DNA of 25,556 nt from JACDAN01 sp036380355 (GCA_036380355.1 DASVEW010000003.1:1-25556); one strand, 5' to 3'; shown: positions 15,462-23,090, numbered from the stretch's first letter. The notes: generated from the sequence alone by a model not told the origin. Numbers and translations: made by a program.

Positions 15462-16522
15462 GCTGCGACCGCCGAGCCAGGGGCCACCCGGACGAGGACG
15501 TCCGGCTCGCCCGGCAGCGCCGCAGCCGATGTCGCGGTCAGGAGCGCCTGCGCCCCCGGACGGCGGATCCGCGCGGCGAGGATCGCCCGGCGCTCCGGAT
15601 CCAGCTCGGAGAGCACGTCGTCCAGGAGTAGGAGCGGGGGCGCTGCGCCCCGCTCGACGAGCAGGTCCGCCTCGGCGAGCAGCAACGCGAGCACGGCGAG
15701 CCGCTGCTCGCCCTGCGAGCCGAAGCTGCGAAGGTCCCGCCCGCCCGCCATGAGGGCGACGTCGTGGAGATGTGGCCCGAGCCCCGTGAAGCCGCGGGCC
15801 AGGTCCCGGTCGAGCCGGGCCTCGAGCTGATCCACGGAGACCGCCTCGCCCTCGTAGCGCAAGTCCGCATCCTCGAGCCGGAACTCGGCTGCGCACGCGG
15901 CAAACGCCGGCGACAGCATCCCGACGAGCTGACGGCGGGCGTCCACCAGAGTGCCGCCCAGCTCCGCGACCCGGTGCGTCCAGGGGTCGAGCGCGTCAGA
16001 GGAGACATATCCGGCGGCGACCCGGCGAAGCGCGCCGTTGCGCTGCGCGAGCGCGGACGCGTAATCCGTGGTCGCAGAAGCGCGACCCGGAAACAGACGC
16101 GCCAGGACCCGATCGAAGTACGCCCGGCGAACGGCCGGGCCCCCCTTGGCGATCACCAGGCGGTCCGGCGTGAAGACGAGCGTCGAAAGCCTCGACCTGA
16201 GCTCCTCGGCCGCGCGCAGAGCCGCCCCGTTCAGCCGCGCGCGCTTCGCCTCTCCCGCTCGAAGGATGACCTCGATCTCGACAGGCGTGCCGCCGTGCTC
16301 ACCCGCGACGGCAACCCGTGCCCCCTCCTGGCCGAAGCGGATCACCTGCGCGTCCGACCGGGTGCGGGGCGAGAACCCCTGCGTCGCGACGTGGAGGCTC
16401 TCGAGGAGGTTCGTCTTGCCCGCCCCGTTCGGGCCCACGGCGAGCACGAGGCCGGTTCCCAGCTCGAGCTCGACGCGCGAGTACGAGCGGTAGTCGCGGA
16501 GCGAGAGCGTCTCGACGATCAG
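15458..16522 (-). CDS. recF: DNA replication/repair protein RecF
   Basis: SMC-like ATPase that recognises gapped DNA and helps RecOR load RecA. From the inferred start it has 354 residues, near the family norm. ETLSLRDYRSYSRVELEL is the expected first strand pair, Walker A is GPNGAGKTN (residues 30-38), the ABC signature is FGSQGEQ, and Walker B is LLLLDDVLSELD. The start is a problem: between the in-frame dnaN stop (16538-16540) and the conserved N-terminus there is no ATG, GTG or TTG. CTG at 16522 is the likeliest start. The first standard codon, GTG 16447, would remove 25 conserved residues. It is cotranscribed with dnaN and dciA. Confidence 0.93.
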   Translation of the reverse strand: MIVETLSLRDYRSYSRVELELGTGLVLAVGPNGAGKTNLLESLHVATQGFSPRTRSDAQVIRFGQEGARVAVAGEHGGTPVEIEVILRAGEAKRARLNGAALRAAEELRSRLSTLVFTPDRLVIAKGGPAVRRAYFDRVLARLFPGRASATTDYASALAQRNGALRRVAAGYVSSDALDPWTHRVAELGGTLVDARRQLVGMLSPAFAACAAEFRLEDADLRYEGEAVSVDQLEARLDRDLARGFTGLGPHLHDVALMAGGRDLRSFGSQGEQRLAVLALLLAEADLLVERGAAPPLLLLDDVLSELDPERRAILAARIRRPGAQALLTATSAAALPGEPDVLVRVAPGSAVAA

Positions 16523-16537
16523 CCCGGGCCGCGCAAA

Positions 16538-17671
16538 TCAGCCGGCGAGGCGGATCGGCATGATCAGGTACGAGAAGTCGTCGCCTTCCCCCTGGATCAC
16601 GGCGGGGCGAAGCGAGCTGATCAGCTTCAGGCGCACCTCGTCGCCCTCGACGGACTCGATCCCGTCGCGCAGGAATTCGGGGTTGAAGCCGATCTCGAGC
16701 GGTTCCGCGGCGTACGGCGCCGGCATCGTCTCCCGGGCTTCACCGACATCCTGCGTCTGCGCCGAGACGGCGAGCTCTCCCTCGGCGAAGCGCAGCCGGA
16801 TGGGCGCGTTTCGCTGCGCCATCACGGACACGCGGCGGACGACGTCGAGCAGCTCCTCGCGCGGCAGTGCCAGCTCGTGCTCGAAGGCCTCGGGAAGCAG
16901 CTGGCGGTAGTTCGGGAACTGCCCCTCGATGCGGCGAGTCGTCAGGAGGACGCCGTCCGTGGTGAAGACGACCTGGTTCTCGAGCACCCCAATCTCGAGC
17001 CCTCCGGCACCCTGAGCGATCCGCATCAGCTCGCCCAGCGCGCGTGCCGGCACGATCGCGTCCAGCTCCGGTCCGCCGGACGCCATCCCGGTCTCCTTGA
17101 CGGCGAGCCGGTACGAGTCCGTCGCAGCCATGACGAGCTTCTCGCCCTCGAAGCGCACGAGAATCCCTGTCAGCACCGGCCGCGACTCGTCGCGTGAAGC
17201 GGCACGGCTGACTCGGCCGGCCGTCTCGAGCACGGCGTCGGCCTCCACCGACACGAGCTCCACCGATGTCGTCTCGGGCAACCGCGGGAAATCCTCGGCG
17301 TTGTAGGTATGCAGGCGGTAGGTCGCCGCCCCGCTCACGATCTCGACCACGCCCTCTCCGGGCCGGTGCTCGATCGAGACGTCGTCGGCCGGAAGCAGCC
17401 GCACGAGATCCGCCAGAAGCTTGCTCGGAACGACAACCGCGCCTTCCGACTCGACGTCGACCTCGAGCGAGGACCGCAGCGAGATCTCCATGTCCGTCGC
17501 GGCAAGCTCGAGGCGACCCTCGCCGGCGCGAAGGAGGATGCCGGCCAGAACCTGGACCGTCGTCCGCGTGGACGCCGCACGCGACACGACGCCGAGTTGG
17601 CGTGTGAGCTCCTCCCTCGGGACGGAGATCTTCAGCGAAGTGCCGGTAACCACAGTCTCTGCTTCAAGCAT
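16538..17671 (-). CDS. dnaN: DNA polymerase III sliding clamp (beta subunit)
   Basis: Ring-shaped processivity clamp of the replicative polymerase. From ATG 17671 it has 377 residues, with the three clamp repeats. SLKISVPREELTRQLGVVSR opens domain I, the middle repeat includes ETAGRVSRAASRDESRPVLTGI, and the C-terminus ends YLIMPIRLAG, the conserved pattern lining the partner-binding pocket. The ATG lacks a ribosome binding site and abuts an AT-rich origin element; GTG 17653 is an alternative start closer to the family N-terminus. The frame remains open further upstream but encodes only low-complexity sequence. It lies 156 bases downstream of dnaA. Confidence 0.97.
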   Translation of the reverse strand: MLEAETVVTGTSLKISVPREELTRQLGVVSRAASTRTTVQVLAGILLRAGEGRLELAATDMEISLRSSLEVDVESEGAVVVPSKLLADLVRLLPADDVSIEHRPGEGVVEIVSGAATYRLHTYNAEDFPRLPETTSVELVSVEADAVLETAGRVSRAASRDESRPVLTGILVRFEGEKLVMAATDSYRLAVKETGMASGGPELDAIVPARALGELMRIAQGAGGLEIGVLENQVVFTTDGVLLTTRRIEGQFPNYRQLLPEAFEHELALPREELLDVVRRVSVMAQRNAPIRLRFAEGELAVSAQTQDVGEARETMPAPYAAEPLEIGFNPEFLRDGIESVEGDEVRLKLISSLRPAVIQGEGDDFSYLIMPIRLAG

Positions 17672-17713
17672 TAAAAAGAAAAAGGTTGTAGTAGTTGTAG
17701 GGAGTGTGAATTC
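17672..17713 (-). other. Probable origin unwinding element with DnaA-trio-like repeats
   Basis: Read on the minus strand toward dnaN: a DnaA-box-like GAATTCACA (17705-17713, six of nine consensus bases), a four-base CTCC spacer, CTACAACTACTACAAC (17685-17700), then an almost pure T tract to the dnaN ATG. The complementary strand of the repeats reads 3'-GAT GTT GAT GAT GTT-5', resembling the 3'-GAT-5' DnaA-trios of the B. subtilis basal unwinding system. The order box, GC spacer, trios, AT-rich tract also matches. Function is inferred from this architecture. Confidence 0.5.
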
Positions 17714-17768
17714 CGGGCAAGACGGCACGGAACCGCATGAGTAGTGAGATCCGGCTGGGGACGCCCAC

Positions 17769-17824
17769 TGGGGAGAACTCGCCGGTTTGAACAGGTCTCG
17801 CTGGGCGCGGTCACGGCGTCCACA
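17769..17824. other. DnaA-box-like sites in the dnaA-dnaN gap
   Basis: GCGTCCACA at 17816-17824 matches seven of nine bases of the actinobacterial box TTGTCCACA. TGGGGAGAA at 17769-17777 matches seven of nine of TGTGGATAA. Both are imperfect, and one lies just after the dnaA stop codon. They are plausible only together with the adjacent unwinding-element-like sequence. Confidence 0.35.
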
Positions 17825-17827
17825 GTT

Positions 17828-19180
17828 CTACCCGGCTTGTTTGATGCGCGCGGTCAACTCTTGCACCAGGTTGTACACAGAGCGGTCCTCACGAATCAGG
17901 CGGGCGATCTTGGACGTGGCGTGGATGACGGTCGTGTGGTCGCGGCCGCCGAAGTGCCTGCCGATCCGCGGGAGCGACGAGTCGGTGAGCTCGCGGGAGA
18001 GGTACATGGCGACCTGTCGCGGATAGACGATGTTCTGCGAGCGCCGGTCGCCGATGAGCTCCTCCTTGGACAGGCCGAAGCGCTCCGAGACCTCGTCCTG
18101 GATGCGTTCGATCGAGACCTGGGCCGCCTCACCCTGCGGGAAGACGTCGCGGAGGACGTCCTGGGCGAGGTCGACGGTCATCGACCTGCCGGTGAGGGAG
18201 GAGAACGCCACGACGCGCGTCAGCGCGCCCTCGAGCTCGCGGATGTTCGTGGACACGCGGCCGGCGATGAAGGTCAGAAGCTGCGTGTCAGCCACTTGGA
18301 TGCCATCCGTCCTGGCCTTCTTCTGGAGGATCGCGATCCGCGTCTCGAGATCAGGTGGCTGGATGTCGGTCATCAGCCCCCACTCGAACCTCGACCGCAG
18401 GCGCTGCTCGAGTGTCGCGATCTGGCGAGGCGGCCGGTCGGACGAGATCACGATCTGCTTTCCGGCCTCGTAGAGCGTGTTGAAGGTATGGAAGAACTCC
18501 TCCTGGATCCGCTCCTTGTGCTCCAGGAACTGGATGTCGTCGATCAGGAGCACCCCGAAGGTGCGGTAGCGCTGCTTGAACCCCTCGATGCGCTTGTCGC
18601 GCAGCGAGTTGATGAAGTCGTTCATAAAGCGCTCGCTCGTGACGTAGCAGACCGAGAAGTCGCGCGAGTGCTCGCCGATGTAGTGACCGATGGCCTGGAG
18701 CAGGTGTGTTTTGCCGAGCCCCGTGCTCCCGTAGATGAAGAGGGGGTTGTACGCCTGGGCCGGCGCCTCGGCGACTGCGAGCGCGGCGGCATGGGCGAAG
18801 CGGTTCGACGAGCCGATGACGAACGAGTCGAAGCTGTACTTCTCGTTCAGGCCCTCGATGCGCGACGGCTCGGCGACCTCGAGTTGGGGCTCCGGCGCGG
18901 TGCCGGCGGCCGCTTCGACGAGGCGAACGGAGAGGTCGATCCGTCGCTCCTGGCCGGTTGCGTCACGGACGGCTGCGTCGATGAGCCCGAGGAAGTGACT
19001 CTCGATCCACTCGCGCGTGAAGTCGTTCGGAACGGCGAGGACGAACGACTCGTCGGACAGGTCGAGGCCTTCGGCCTCTGAGAACCACGTCCGGTAGGTC
19101 TTGTCGTTGAGCGCTGCCCGCAGCCGCTCCGAAACCTCGGTCCACAGATCCTCTGCAGTGAGCAACTGCTGCCGATCCAC
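17828..19180 (-). CDS. dnaA: Chromosomal replication initiator protein DnaA
   Basis: ATP-dependent initiator that binds DnaA boxes and opens the origin. It has 450 residues. Domain I has LWTEVSERLRAALNDKTYRTW, domain II is short, and the AAA+ domain starts at KYSFDSFVIGSSNRFAHAAA. It shows Walker A GSTGLGKTH, Walker B LLIDDIQFL and sensor sequence VISSDRPP. Domain IV carries the box-binding helix-turn-helix with RQVAMYLSREL and GRDHTTVIHA. GTG start at 19180; GGGAGG lies rather far upstream (14 bases). A promoter with 17-base spacing is visible upstream and contains a DnaA-box-like sequence, suggesting autoregulation. Confidence 0.98.
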   Translation of the reverse strand: MDRQQLLTAEDLWTEVSERLRAALNDKTYRTWFSEAEGLDLSDESFVLAVPNDFTREWIESHFLGLIDAAVRDATGQERRIDLSVRLVEAAAGTAPEPQLEVAEPSRIEGLNEKYSFDSFVIGSSNRFAHAAALAVAEAPAQAYNPLFIYGSTGLGKTHLLQAIGHYIGEHSRDFSVCYVTSERFMNDFINSLRDKRIEGFKQRYRTFGVLLIDDIQFLEHKERIQEEFFHTFNTLYEAGKQIVISSDRPPRQIATLEQRLRSRFEWGLMTDIQPPDLETRIAILQKKARTDGIQVADTQLLTFIAGRVSTNIRELEGALTRVVAFSSLTGRSMTVDLAQDVLRDVFPQGEAAQVSIERIQDEVSERFGLSKEELIGDRRSQNIVYPRQVAMYLSRELTDSSLPRIGRHFGGRDHTTVIHATSKIARLIREDRSVYNLVQELTARIKQAG

Positions 19181-19221
19181 GCTGACTTGTCGTTCCTCCC
19201 TCGCGGTGCCGGAAAGTGGCG

Positions 19222-19250
19222 AGCATAGCAGCGTGTGGAAGCGCGTTCAA
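19222..19250 (-). promoter_or_regulatory. Probable dnaA promoter
   Basis: On the minus strand TTGAAC (-35) and TATGCT (-10) are separated by exactly 17 bases, and TGC before the -10 gives an extended -10 motif. The predicted leader to the dnaA GTG is about 35 bases and contains GGGAGG. A DnaA-box-like TGTGGAAGC (19234-19242) sits in the spacer, where bound DnaA would block polymerase. Confidence 0.6.
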
Positions 19251-19450
19251 AGGCCTCGACCGCACGCGCAACCCGGCAAAAAACCGTTGATTTGCAGGGA
19301 AGTCGCCGCCATCCCCAGTTCGCTCCACAGGTGTGGATAGTGTCCAGACTCGGGGCGTATTCACTGGGGAAAACACGCAACTCGCAGGACGTTTCGCGCT
19401 GCGGTGTTGCCGGTCCAGACTGTGGAAAAGCTCGCACAGGATTGGCTCTC

Positions 19451-19456
19451 TATACT
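19451..19456 (+). promoter_or_regulatory. Probable -10 element for the rpmH operon
   Basis: TATACT matches five of six bases of TATAAT and lies about 48 bases upstream of the rpmH GTG. No good -35 is seen at the right distance. The DnaA-box-like TGTGGAAAA (19421-19429) lies just upstream, so DnaA could influence this promoter. Confidence 0.4.
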
Positions 19457-19503
19457 GGCCCGGCGTCCGTGAGGGGCGCACCTCTTCTCTTCTCACCTCA
19501 ATC

Positions 19504-19638
19504 GTGAAACGGACTTATCAGCCCAACGTGCGGAGACGGAAGCGGCGCCACGGCTTCCGGCAGCGGATGGCGTCGAAGGCCGGCCGCGCCATCCTCAAGC
19601 GGCGCCGTGCACGCGGCCGGAAGCGCCTCTCCGCCTAG
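19504..19638 (+). CDS. rpmH: 50S ribosomal protein L34
   Basis: A 44-residue, extremely basic ribosomal protein of the large subunit. MKRTYQPNVRRRKRRHGF and the tail GRKRLSA are diagnostic. It uses GTG at 19504. No ribosome binding site is near; the leader instead contains short complementary segments (TGAGG and CCTCA). It heads the rpmH-rnpA-yidD-yidC-khpB-rsmG run, the standard arrangement beside oriC. Confidence 0.97.
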   Translation: MKRTYQPNVRRRKRRHGFRQRMASKAGRAILKRRRARGRKRLSA

Positions 19639-19657
19639 CGGGCGCAGCCCCGCCGCC

Positions 19658-20008
19658 GTGCAACGCCGCCACCGTCTCTCCCGCTCGCGCGACTTCGACG
19701 CCGTGTACCGGCACGGCCGGTCCGTGTCGACGCGCTACCTCGTGCTGTACCGCTTCGACCGCGAAGGGGACGAGGAGGGCGAGGTCCGGCTTGGGATCGC
19801 GATCCCGAAGAAGATCGGCAGCGCCGTGACGCGAAACCGGATCAAGCGCCGGCTGCGCGAGGTCTGGCGCCAACTGCTCTCGGACGTGCCGCCCGGCGCC
19901 GACTATGTGCTGCTCGTGCGTGCCCCGCTCGCCGAGGCGGAGGAGAGTCGCGGCGCAGACTGGCTCCGCGAGCGGCTCGAAGAGGTCCTCGGGAAGGCGC
20001 GCGCGTGA
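19658..20008 (+). CDS. rnpA: Ribonuclease P protein component
   Basis: Protein cofactor of RNase P, which with its RNA matures tRNA 5' ends. It has 116 residues from GTG 19658. LSRSRDFDAVYRHGRSVSTR is the usual N-terminal part and RNRIKRRLREVWR is the conserved RNA-binding RNR motif. The frame is open upstream of the GTG but only over the rpmH end. Its stop overlaps the yidD start as GTGA. Confidence 0.96.
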   Translation: MQRRHRLSRSRDFDAVYRHGRSVSTRYLVLYRFDREGDEEGEVRLGIAIPKKIGSAVTRNRIKRRLREVWRQLLSDVPPGADYVLLVRAPLAEAEESRGADWLRERLEEVLGKARA

Positions 20009-20232
20009 AGTACGTCGGCATCGCGGGCGTCTACGCCTACCGGTACACGTTCGGGGCGCTCTTTCCGGCGACCTGCAAGTACCACCCGAGCTGCTCGCAG
20101 TACGCGCTCGACGCCCTGCGCCGCTACGGACTCGTTCGCGGGACGATCCTCGCCGGCTGGCGGCTCCTGCGCTGCAATCCGTGGAGCCATGGCGGGGTCG
20201 ACTACGCCGAGAACCAGCGACTCTTCCGATGA
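20005..20232 (+). CDS. yidD: Membrane protein insertion efficiency factor YidD
   Basis: A 75-residue protein of the YidD family, which associates with the inner membrane and aids insertion by YidC. Seen: FPATCKYHPSCSQYALDAL, GLVRGTILAGWRLLRCNPWS and GGVDY, with the three conserved cysteines. The GTG at 20005 overlaps the rnpA stop, and its own stop overlaps the yidC start, so expression of the three is probably coupled. Confidence 0.96.
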   Translation: MKYVGIAGVYAYRYTFGALFPATCKYHPSCSQYALDALRRYGLVRGTILAGWRLLRCNPWSHGGVDYAENQRLFR

Positions 20233-21068
20233 TCGGGTTCCTCAGCATCCTCGGGCCGATCGAGGACGTCCTCACGTGGGCGCTCGAGTGGTTTCACACG
20301 ACGCTCGGGCTCTCCTGGGCCTGGTCGATCGTGGCCCTGACGATCGTCGTGCGCGTGCTCCTCGTCCCGCTCACCGTGAGGCAGATCCACTCGATGCAGC
20401 GGATGCAGCAGTACCTGCCGGAGATGAAGGCGATCCAGAAGCGCTACAAGACCGATCGCCGGAAGCAGAACGAGGAGCTCATGAAGTTCTACAAGGAGCA
20501 CCAGATCAACCCGGCCTCCTCCTGCCTGCCGATCATCCCGCAGATTCCGATCTTCTTCGCGCTCTACTTCGTGCTGCGCGACTTCGACGACGAGATCTAC
20601 CCGGAGTATCCGGGCTCGGAACTCGACTGGCTCAACTTCGTCCCCGACATCACCGCCAACATCACCGCGGACTGGTCGGGCTACGTGCTCCTCGCGGTCT
20701 ACGTCGCCAGCCAGGTTGCCTCGACGTGGTTCATGCCGACGCAGAGCCGGGGCCAGCGGATCATCTTCCTGTTCCTCCCGTTCATCTTCGCGATCTTCAT
20801 CCTCGACCCGCCGGGCGGCACGACGTTCCCCGTCGGGCTCCTCATCTACTGGATGACCACGAACCTCTGGACGGTCGGGCAGGGGATCGTCACGCGCGGC
20901 CTTCGCGCGAAGACGCCTGCGCCGCCGGCGAAGCGGTCCTCGAGGACCCCGTCGAAGGTCGAACGGCCAGAGGACGCCGCCGCAGAGGACGTCGACGGCG
21001 GCCAGCCCCCGAAGCCCGGGCCGCCGAGGCGCGTCAAGCGAAAGAAGAAGCGGGGCGCCCGGCGGTGA
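20229..21068 (+). CDS. yidC: Membrane protein insertase YidC
   Basis: Inserts and folds inner-membrane proteins, alone or with SecYEG. It has 279 residues. There is no large periplasmic domain or obvious lipoprotein signal. The first conserved helix has the key arginine in ALTIVVRVLLVPL, followed by the cytoplasmic hairpin RMQQYLPEMKAIQKRYK and further helices, including PIIPQIPIFFALYFVLRDF. The tail ends in the very basic RRVKRKKKRGARR, typical for ribosome contact. The ATG at 20229 overlaps the yidD stop; its stop overlaps the next start as GTGA. Confidence 0.96.
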   Translation: MIGFLSILGPIEDVLTWALEWFHTTLGLSWAWSIVALTIVVRVLLVPLTVRQIHSMQRMQQYLPEMKAIQKRYKTDRRKQNEELMKFYKEHQINPASSCLPIIPQIPIFFALYFVLRDFDDEIYPEYPGSELDWLNFVPDITANITADWSGYVLLAVYVASQVASTWFMPTQSRGQRIIFLFLPFIFAIFILDPPGGTTFPVGLLIYWMTTNLWTVGQGIVTRGLRAKTPAPPAKRSSRTPSKVERPEDAAAEDVDGGQPPKPGPPRRVKRKKKRGARR

Positions 21069-21751
21069 CCGAGGAGCTCAGCGTCGAGGCGACGGGCGAG
21101 ACCGTCGGTGAGGCGAAGTGGGCGGCGCTTCGAGAGCTCGAACGGCTGAGTCCCGGCCTCGACAAGAGCGCCGTCCGGTTCCAGGTCGTGTCCGAGGGCG
21201 AGCGCGGCCTCCTCGGTGTCGGTTACACGCCTGCGCGCGTCCTGGCGACAGTTGCGACCGACGGCGCTTCGGGCCGGGAGGAAGCACCGGCGCCGTCCGA
21301 CGAGAGCGACGTCGCGTCGCTCGTCCGCGACCTCGTGACTCGCATCACGGCCGGGATGGGGGTCCAGTGCCGCGTCGACATCCACGAGCGGGAGGACGCC
21401 GTCGTCGCGACCTGCTCCGGCCGCGATCTCGGGCTGCTGATCGGCCGCCACGGGCAGACGATCGACGCCGTCCAGTACCTCGTGAACGCCATCGTCGCCC
21501 GGCGGATGCCCGGGACACCGGCGATCGTGGATGCCGCCGGCTACCGGGCGAGGCGCGAGGCTTCGCTGAGTGCGCTGGCACGCCGGGCCGCCGACGATGT
21601 TCTCCGCCGCGGCGACCGCGTCGAGCTCGAGCCGATGACCGCCGTGGAGCGCAAGATCGTCCACCTCGAGCTCAAGGACGCCGCGGGCGTCGAGACGACC
21701 AGCGAGGGGACCGAGCCGAATCGCTTCGTCGTCGTCTTCCCCAGTTCTTGA
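21065..21751 (+). CDS. khpB: RNA-binding protein KhpB/Jag (EloR)
   Basis: A 228-residue Jag protein with all three domains. The N-terminal Jag domain (about 1-60) has EATGETVGEAKWAALRELER and RGLLGVGY. The KH domain (about 80-145) has the GRHG loop in LLIGRHGQTIDAVQYLVN. The R3H domain (about 150-228) has its motif in ERKIVH. In firmicutes the KhpA/KhpB pair binds RNA and controls cell elongation and division; the role here is inferred. GTG 21065 overlaps the yidC stop. Confidence 0.93.
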   Translation: MTEELSVEATGETVGEAKWAALRELERLSPGLDKSAVRFQVVSEGERGLLGVGYTPARVLATVATDGASGREEAPAPSDESDVASLVRDLVTRITAGMGVQCRVDIHEREDAVVATCSGRDLGLLIGRHGQTIDAVQYLVNAIVARRMPGTPAIVDAAGYRARREASLSALARRAADDVLRRGDRVELEPMTAVERKIVHLELKDAAGVETTSEGTEPNRFVVVFPSS

Positions 21752-21821
21752 GGACTGGCTCCAAGCGGTCCTCGAGACCCCGGGCCTGACCTCGATCCGC
21801 GATTTCGCCGAGGCCCGGCGG

Positions 21822-22322
21822 ATGCTGCTCGAGGACAGCCTGCGCGGCGTGGACGTCGTGCGAGAGCTCGAAGGACCGATCGTCGACGTGGGCTCGGGCG
21901 GAGGGGCGCCGGGGATTCCCCTCGCGGCGGCCTTGCCTGACCGGGAGGTGACGCTGCTCGAGGCGGAGCGGCGGAAGGCGGACTTCCTGCGGCGCTGGAC
22001 GACGCAGCTGCCGAATCTCCGGGTCGTGTGGGGCCGGGCGGAGGAGCAGGAGCGCGATCGCTACGGCGTCGCGGTCGCCAAGGCGCTGGCGTCGCCGCCC
22101 GTCGCCGCCGAGTGGCTCCTGCCGCTCGTGCGTCCGGGAGGAGCCGCGGTGCTGTGGGCCGGCCCGACCGCGGATCTCGAAGCGGTCGAGCGCGTGGCCG
22201 GGCTGCTGGCGGCCGGCCCACCGGATGAGCGCGGCGGCCTCGTGGTCATCCCGAAGCTCGGGCCCACGCCGGCGGGCTTCCCGCGCCGGCCCGGAATGGC
22301 CAGGAAACGTCCGTTGGCCTGA
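21822..22322 (+). CDS. rsmG: 16S rRNA (guanine-527-N7) methyltransferase
   Basis: SAM-dependent methyltransferase (GidB) modifying G527 of 16S rRNA. The SAM-binding motif IVDVGSGGGAPGIPLA, the second strand EVTLLEAERRKADFLRR, and VAVAKALASPPV are family features. From ATG 21822, the only standard in-frame start, it has 166 residues, clearly shorter than most RsmG. The upstream frame still encodes the conserved TSIRDFAEARR segment (from about 21786), without an ATG, GTG or TTG. So the true start is likely a CTG (21786) or further up, or a sequencing error hides it. Activity should be intact if the N-terminal helices are translated. It sits between khpB and parA. Confidence 0.85.
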   Translation: MLLEDSLRGVDVVRELEGPIVDVGSGGGAPGIPLAAALPDREVTLLEAERRKADFLRRWTTQLPNLRVVWGRAEEQERDRYGVAVAKALASPPVAAEWLLPLVRPGGAAVLWAGPTADLEAVERVAGLLAAGPPDERGGLVVIPKLGPTPAGFPRRPGMARKRPLA

Positions 22323-22340
22323 GTACGGTGCCTTTGCGGG

Positions 22341-23090
22341 ATGGCCATCTACGCGCTTGCGAACCAGAAGGGCGGCGTCGGAAAGACGACGACGGCGGTG
22401 AACCTCGCCGCCTGCCTCGCCGAGGCCGGTGAGCGGACGCTGCTGATCGACCTCGACCCCCAGGCGAACGCGACTTCAGGCCTGGGCGAGCGCGCAAACG
22501 GGACGTCGAGCTACGACCTCCTCGACGGCGCTTCGGCGGCCGAGCTGGCAGCGAGCACGAGGTTCGCGAACCTCGAGCTCATCCCCGCGCGGCCAGATCT
22601 CGCCGGCGCGGCCGCGGAGCTCGCCCACCGCGGAAACGGCGAGCGCTACCTGGCCGAGTCGCTGAAGGGCGTCGACGACCGGTACCGCTTCGTCTTCGTC
22701 GACTGCCCGCCGTCGCTCGGGCCGCTGACCGTCAACGCGCTCGCGGCGGCCGACCGCGTCCTCGTCCCGGTGCAGGCCGAGTACTACGCGCTCGAGGGCG
22801 TGGCCCAGATCCTCGGCTCGATCGAGGCGGTGCGCGCGCGGCTCAACCCGAAGCTCACGATCGCCGGCCTGCTGCTGACGATGGTCGACGGGCGAACGAA
22901 CCTGGCGGCCGACGTCGGCTCCGAGCTGGAGCGCCACTTCGGGCCGTTGCTCTTCAGGACCCGGGTTCCGCGCTCGGTCCGCATCGCCGAGGCGCCGAGC
23001 CACGGACTGCCCGTGATTGCCTACGACCGGACGTCGGCCGGCGCGGACGCCTACTGGAAGGCGGCGATGGAGCTTGTCGAGCGCAGCTAG
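22341..23090 (+). CDS. parA: Chromosome-partitioning ATPase ParA (Soj)
   Basis: Walker-type ATPase that moves ParB-parS complexes and helps segregate origins. It has 249 residues. The deviant Walker A motif is KGGVGKTT (residues 10-17), with TLLIDLDPQANATSGLG and FVFVDCPPSLGPLT. No N-terminal HTH is present, so it is the chromosomal Soj type. ATG 22341 lies 18 bases after rsmG. Its last codons overlap the parB start by 17 bases. Confidence 0.96.
   Translation: MAIYALANQKGGVGKTTTAVNLAACLAEAGERTLLIDLDPQANATSGLGERANGTSSYDLLDGASAAELAASTRFANLELIPARPDLAGAAAELAHRGNGERYLAESLKGVDDRYRFVFVDCPPSLGPLTVNALAAADRVLVPVQAEYYALEGVAQILGSIEAVRARLNPKLTIAGLLLTMVDGRTNLAADVGSELERHFGPLLFRTRVPRSVRIAEAPSHGLPVIAYDRTSAGADAYWKAAMELVERS

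Larger units (their letters stand above)
19181..19503. other. oriC: rpmH-dnaA intergenic region, probable oriC component
   Basis: This 323-base gap between divergent dnaA and rpmH has clustered DnaA-box-like sites. TGTGGATAG (19332-19340) matches eight of nine of TGTGGATAA and pairs head-to-head with CGCTCCACA (19321-19329). TGTGGAAAA (19421-19429) matches eight of nine. TGGGGAAAA (19365-19373) and GTGTCCAGA (19340-19348) each match seven of nine. An A6 tract in CGGCAAAAAACCG (about 19274-19286) is the most AT-rich spot. The gene context, divergent replication genes around dnaA, is the usual oriC position. It also holds the dnaA and rpmH promoters. Confidence 0.7.

Noticed and set aside
16520..16540. 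TGA between dnaN and recF as a selenocysteine or programmed read-through codon.
   Set aside because: No selenocysteine-insertion hairpin is evident, and DnaN ends at its normal conserved C-terminus; separate genes are more likely.
15764..17197. A 477-residue open frame on the plus strand across recF and dnaN.
   Set aside because: Antisense shadow with biased composition; both minus-strand genes have complete catalytic motifs.
20290..20300. A parS-like GTTTCAC in yidC (and CACGTG sites at 3702 and 14247).
   Set aside because: Only a half-site or wrong spacing compared with the 16-base parS palindrome TGTTTCACGTGAAACA; no full parS is visible in the window despite parAB.
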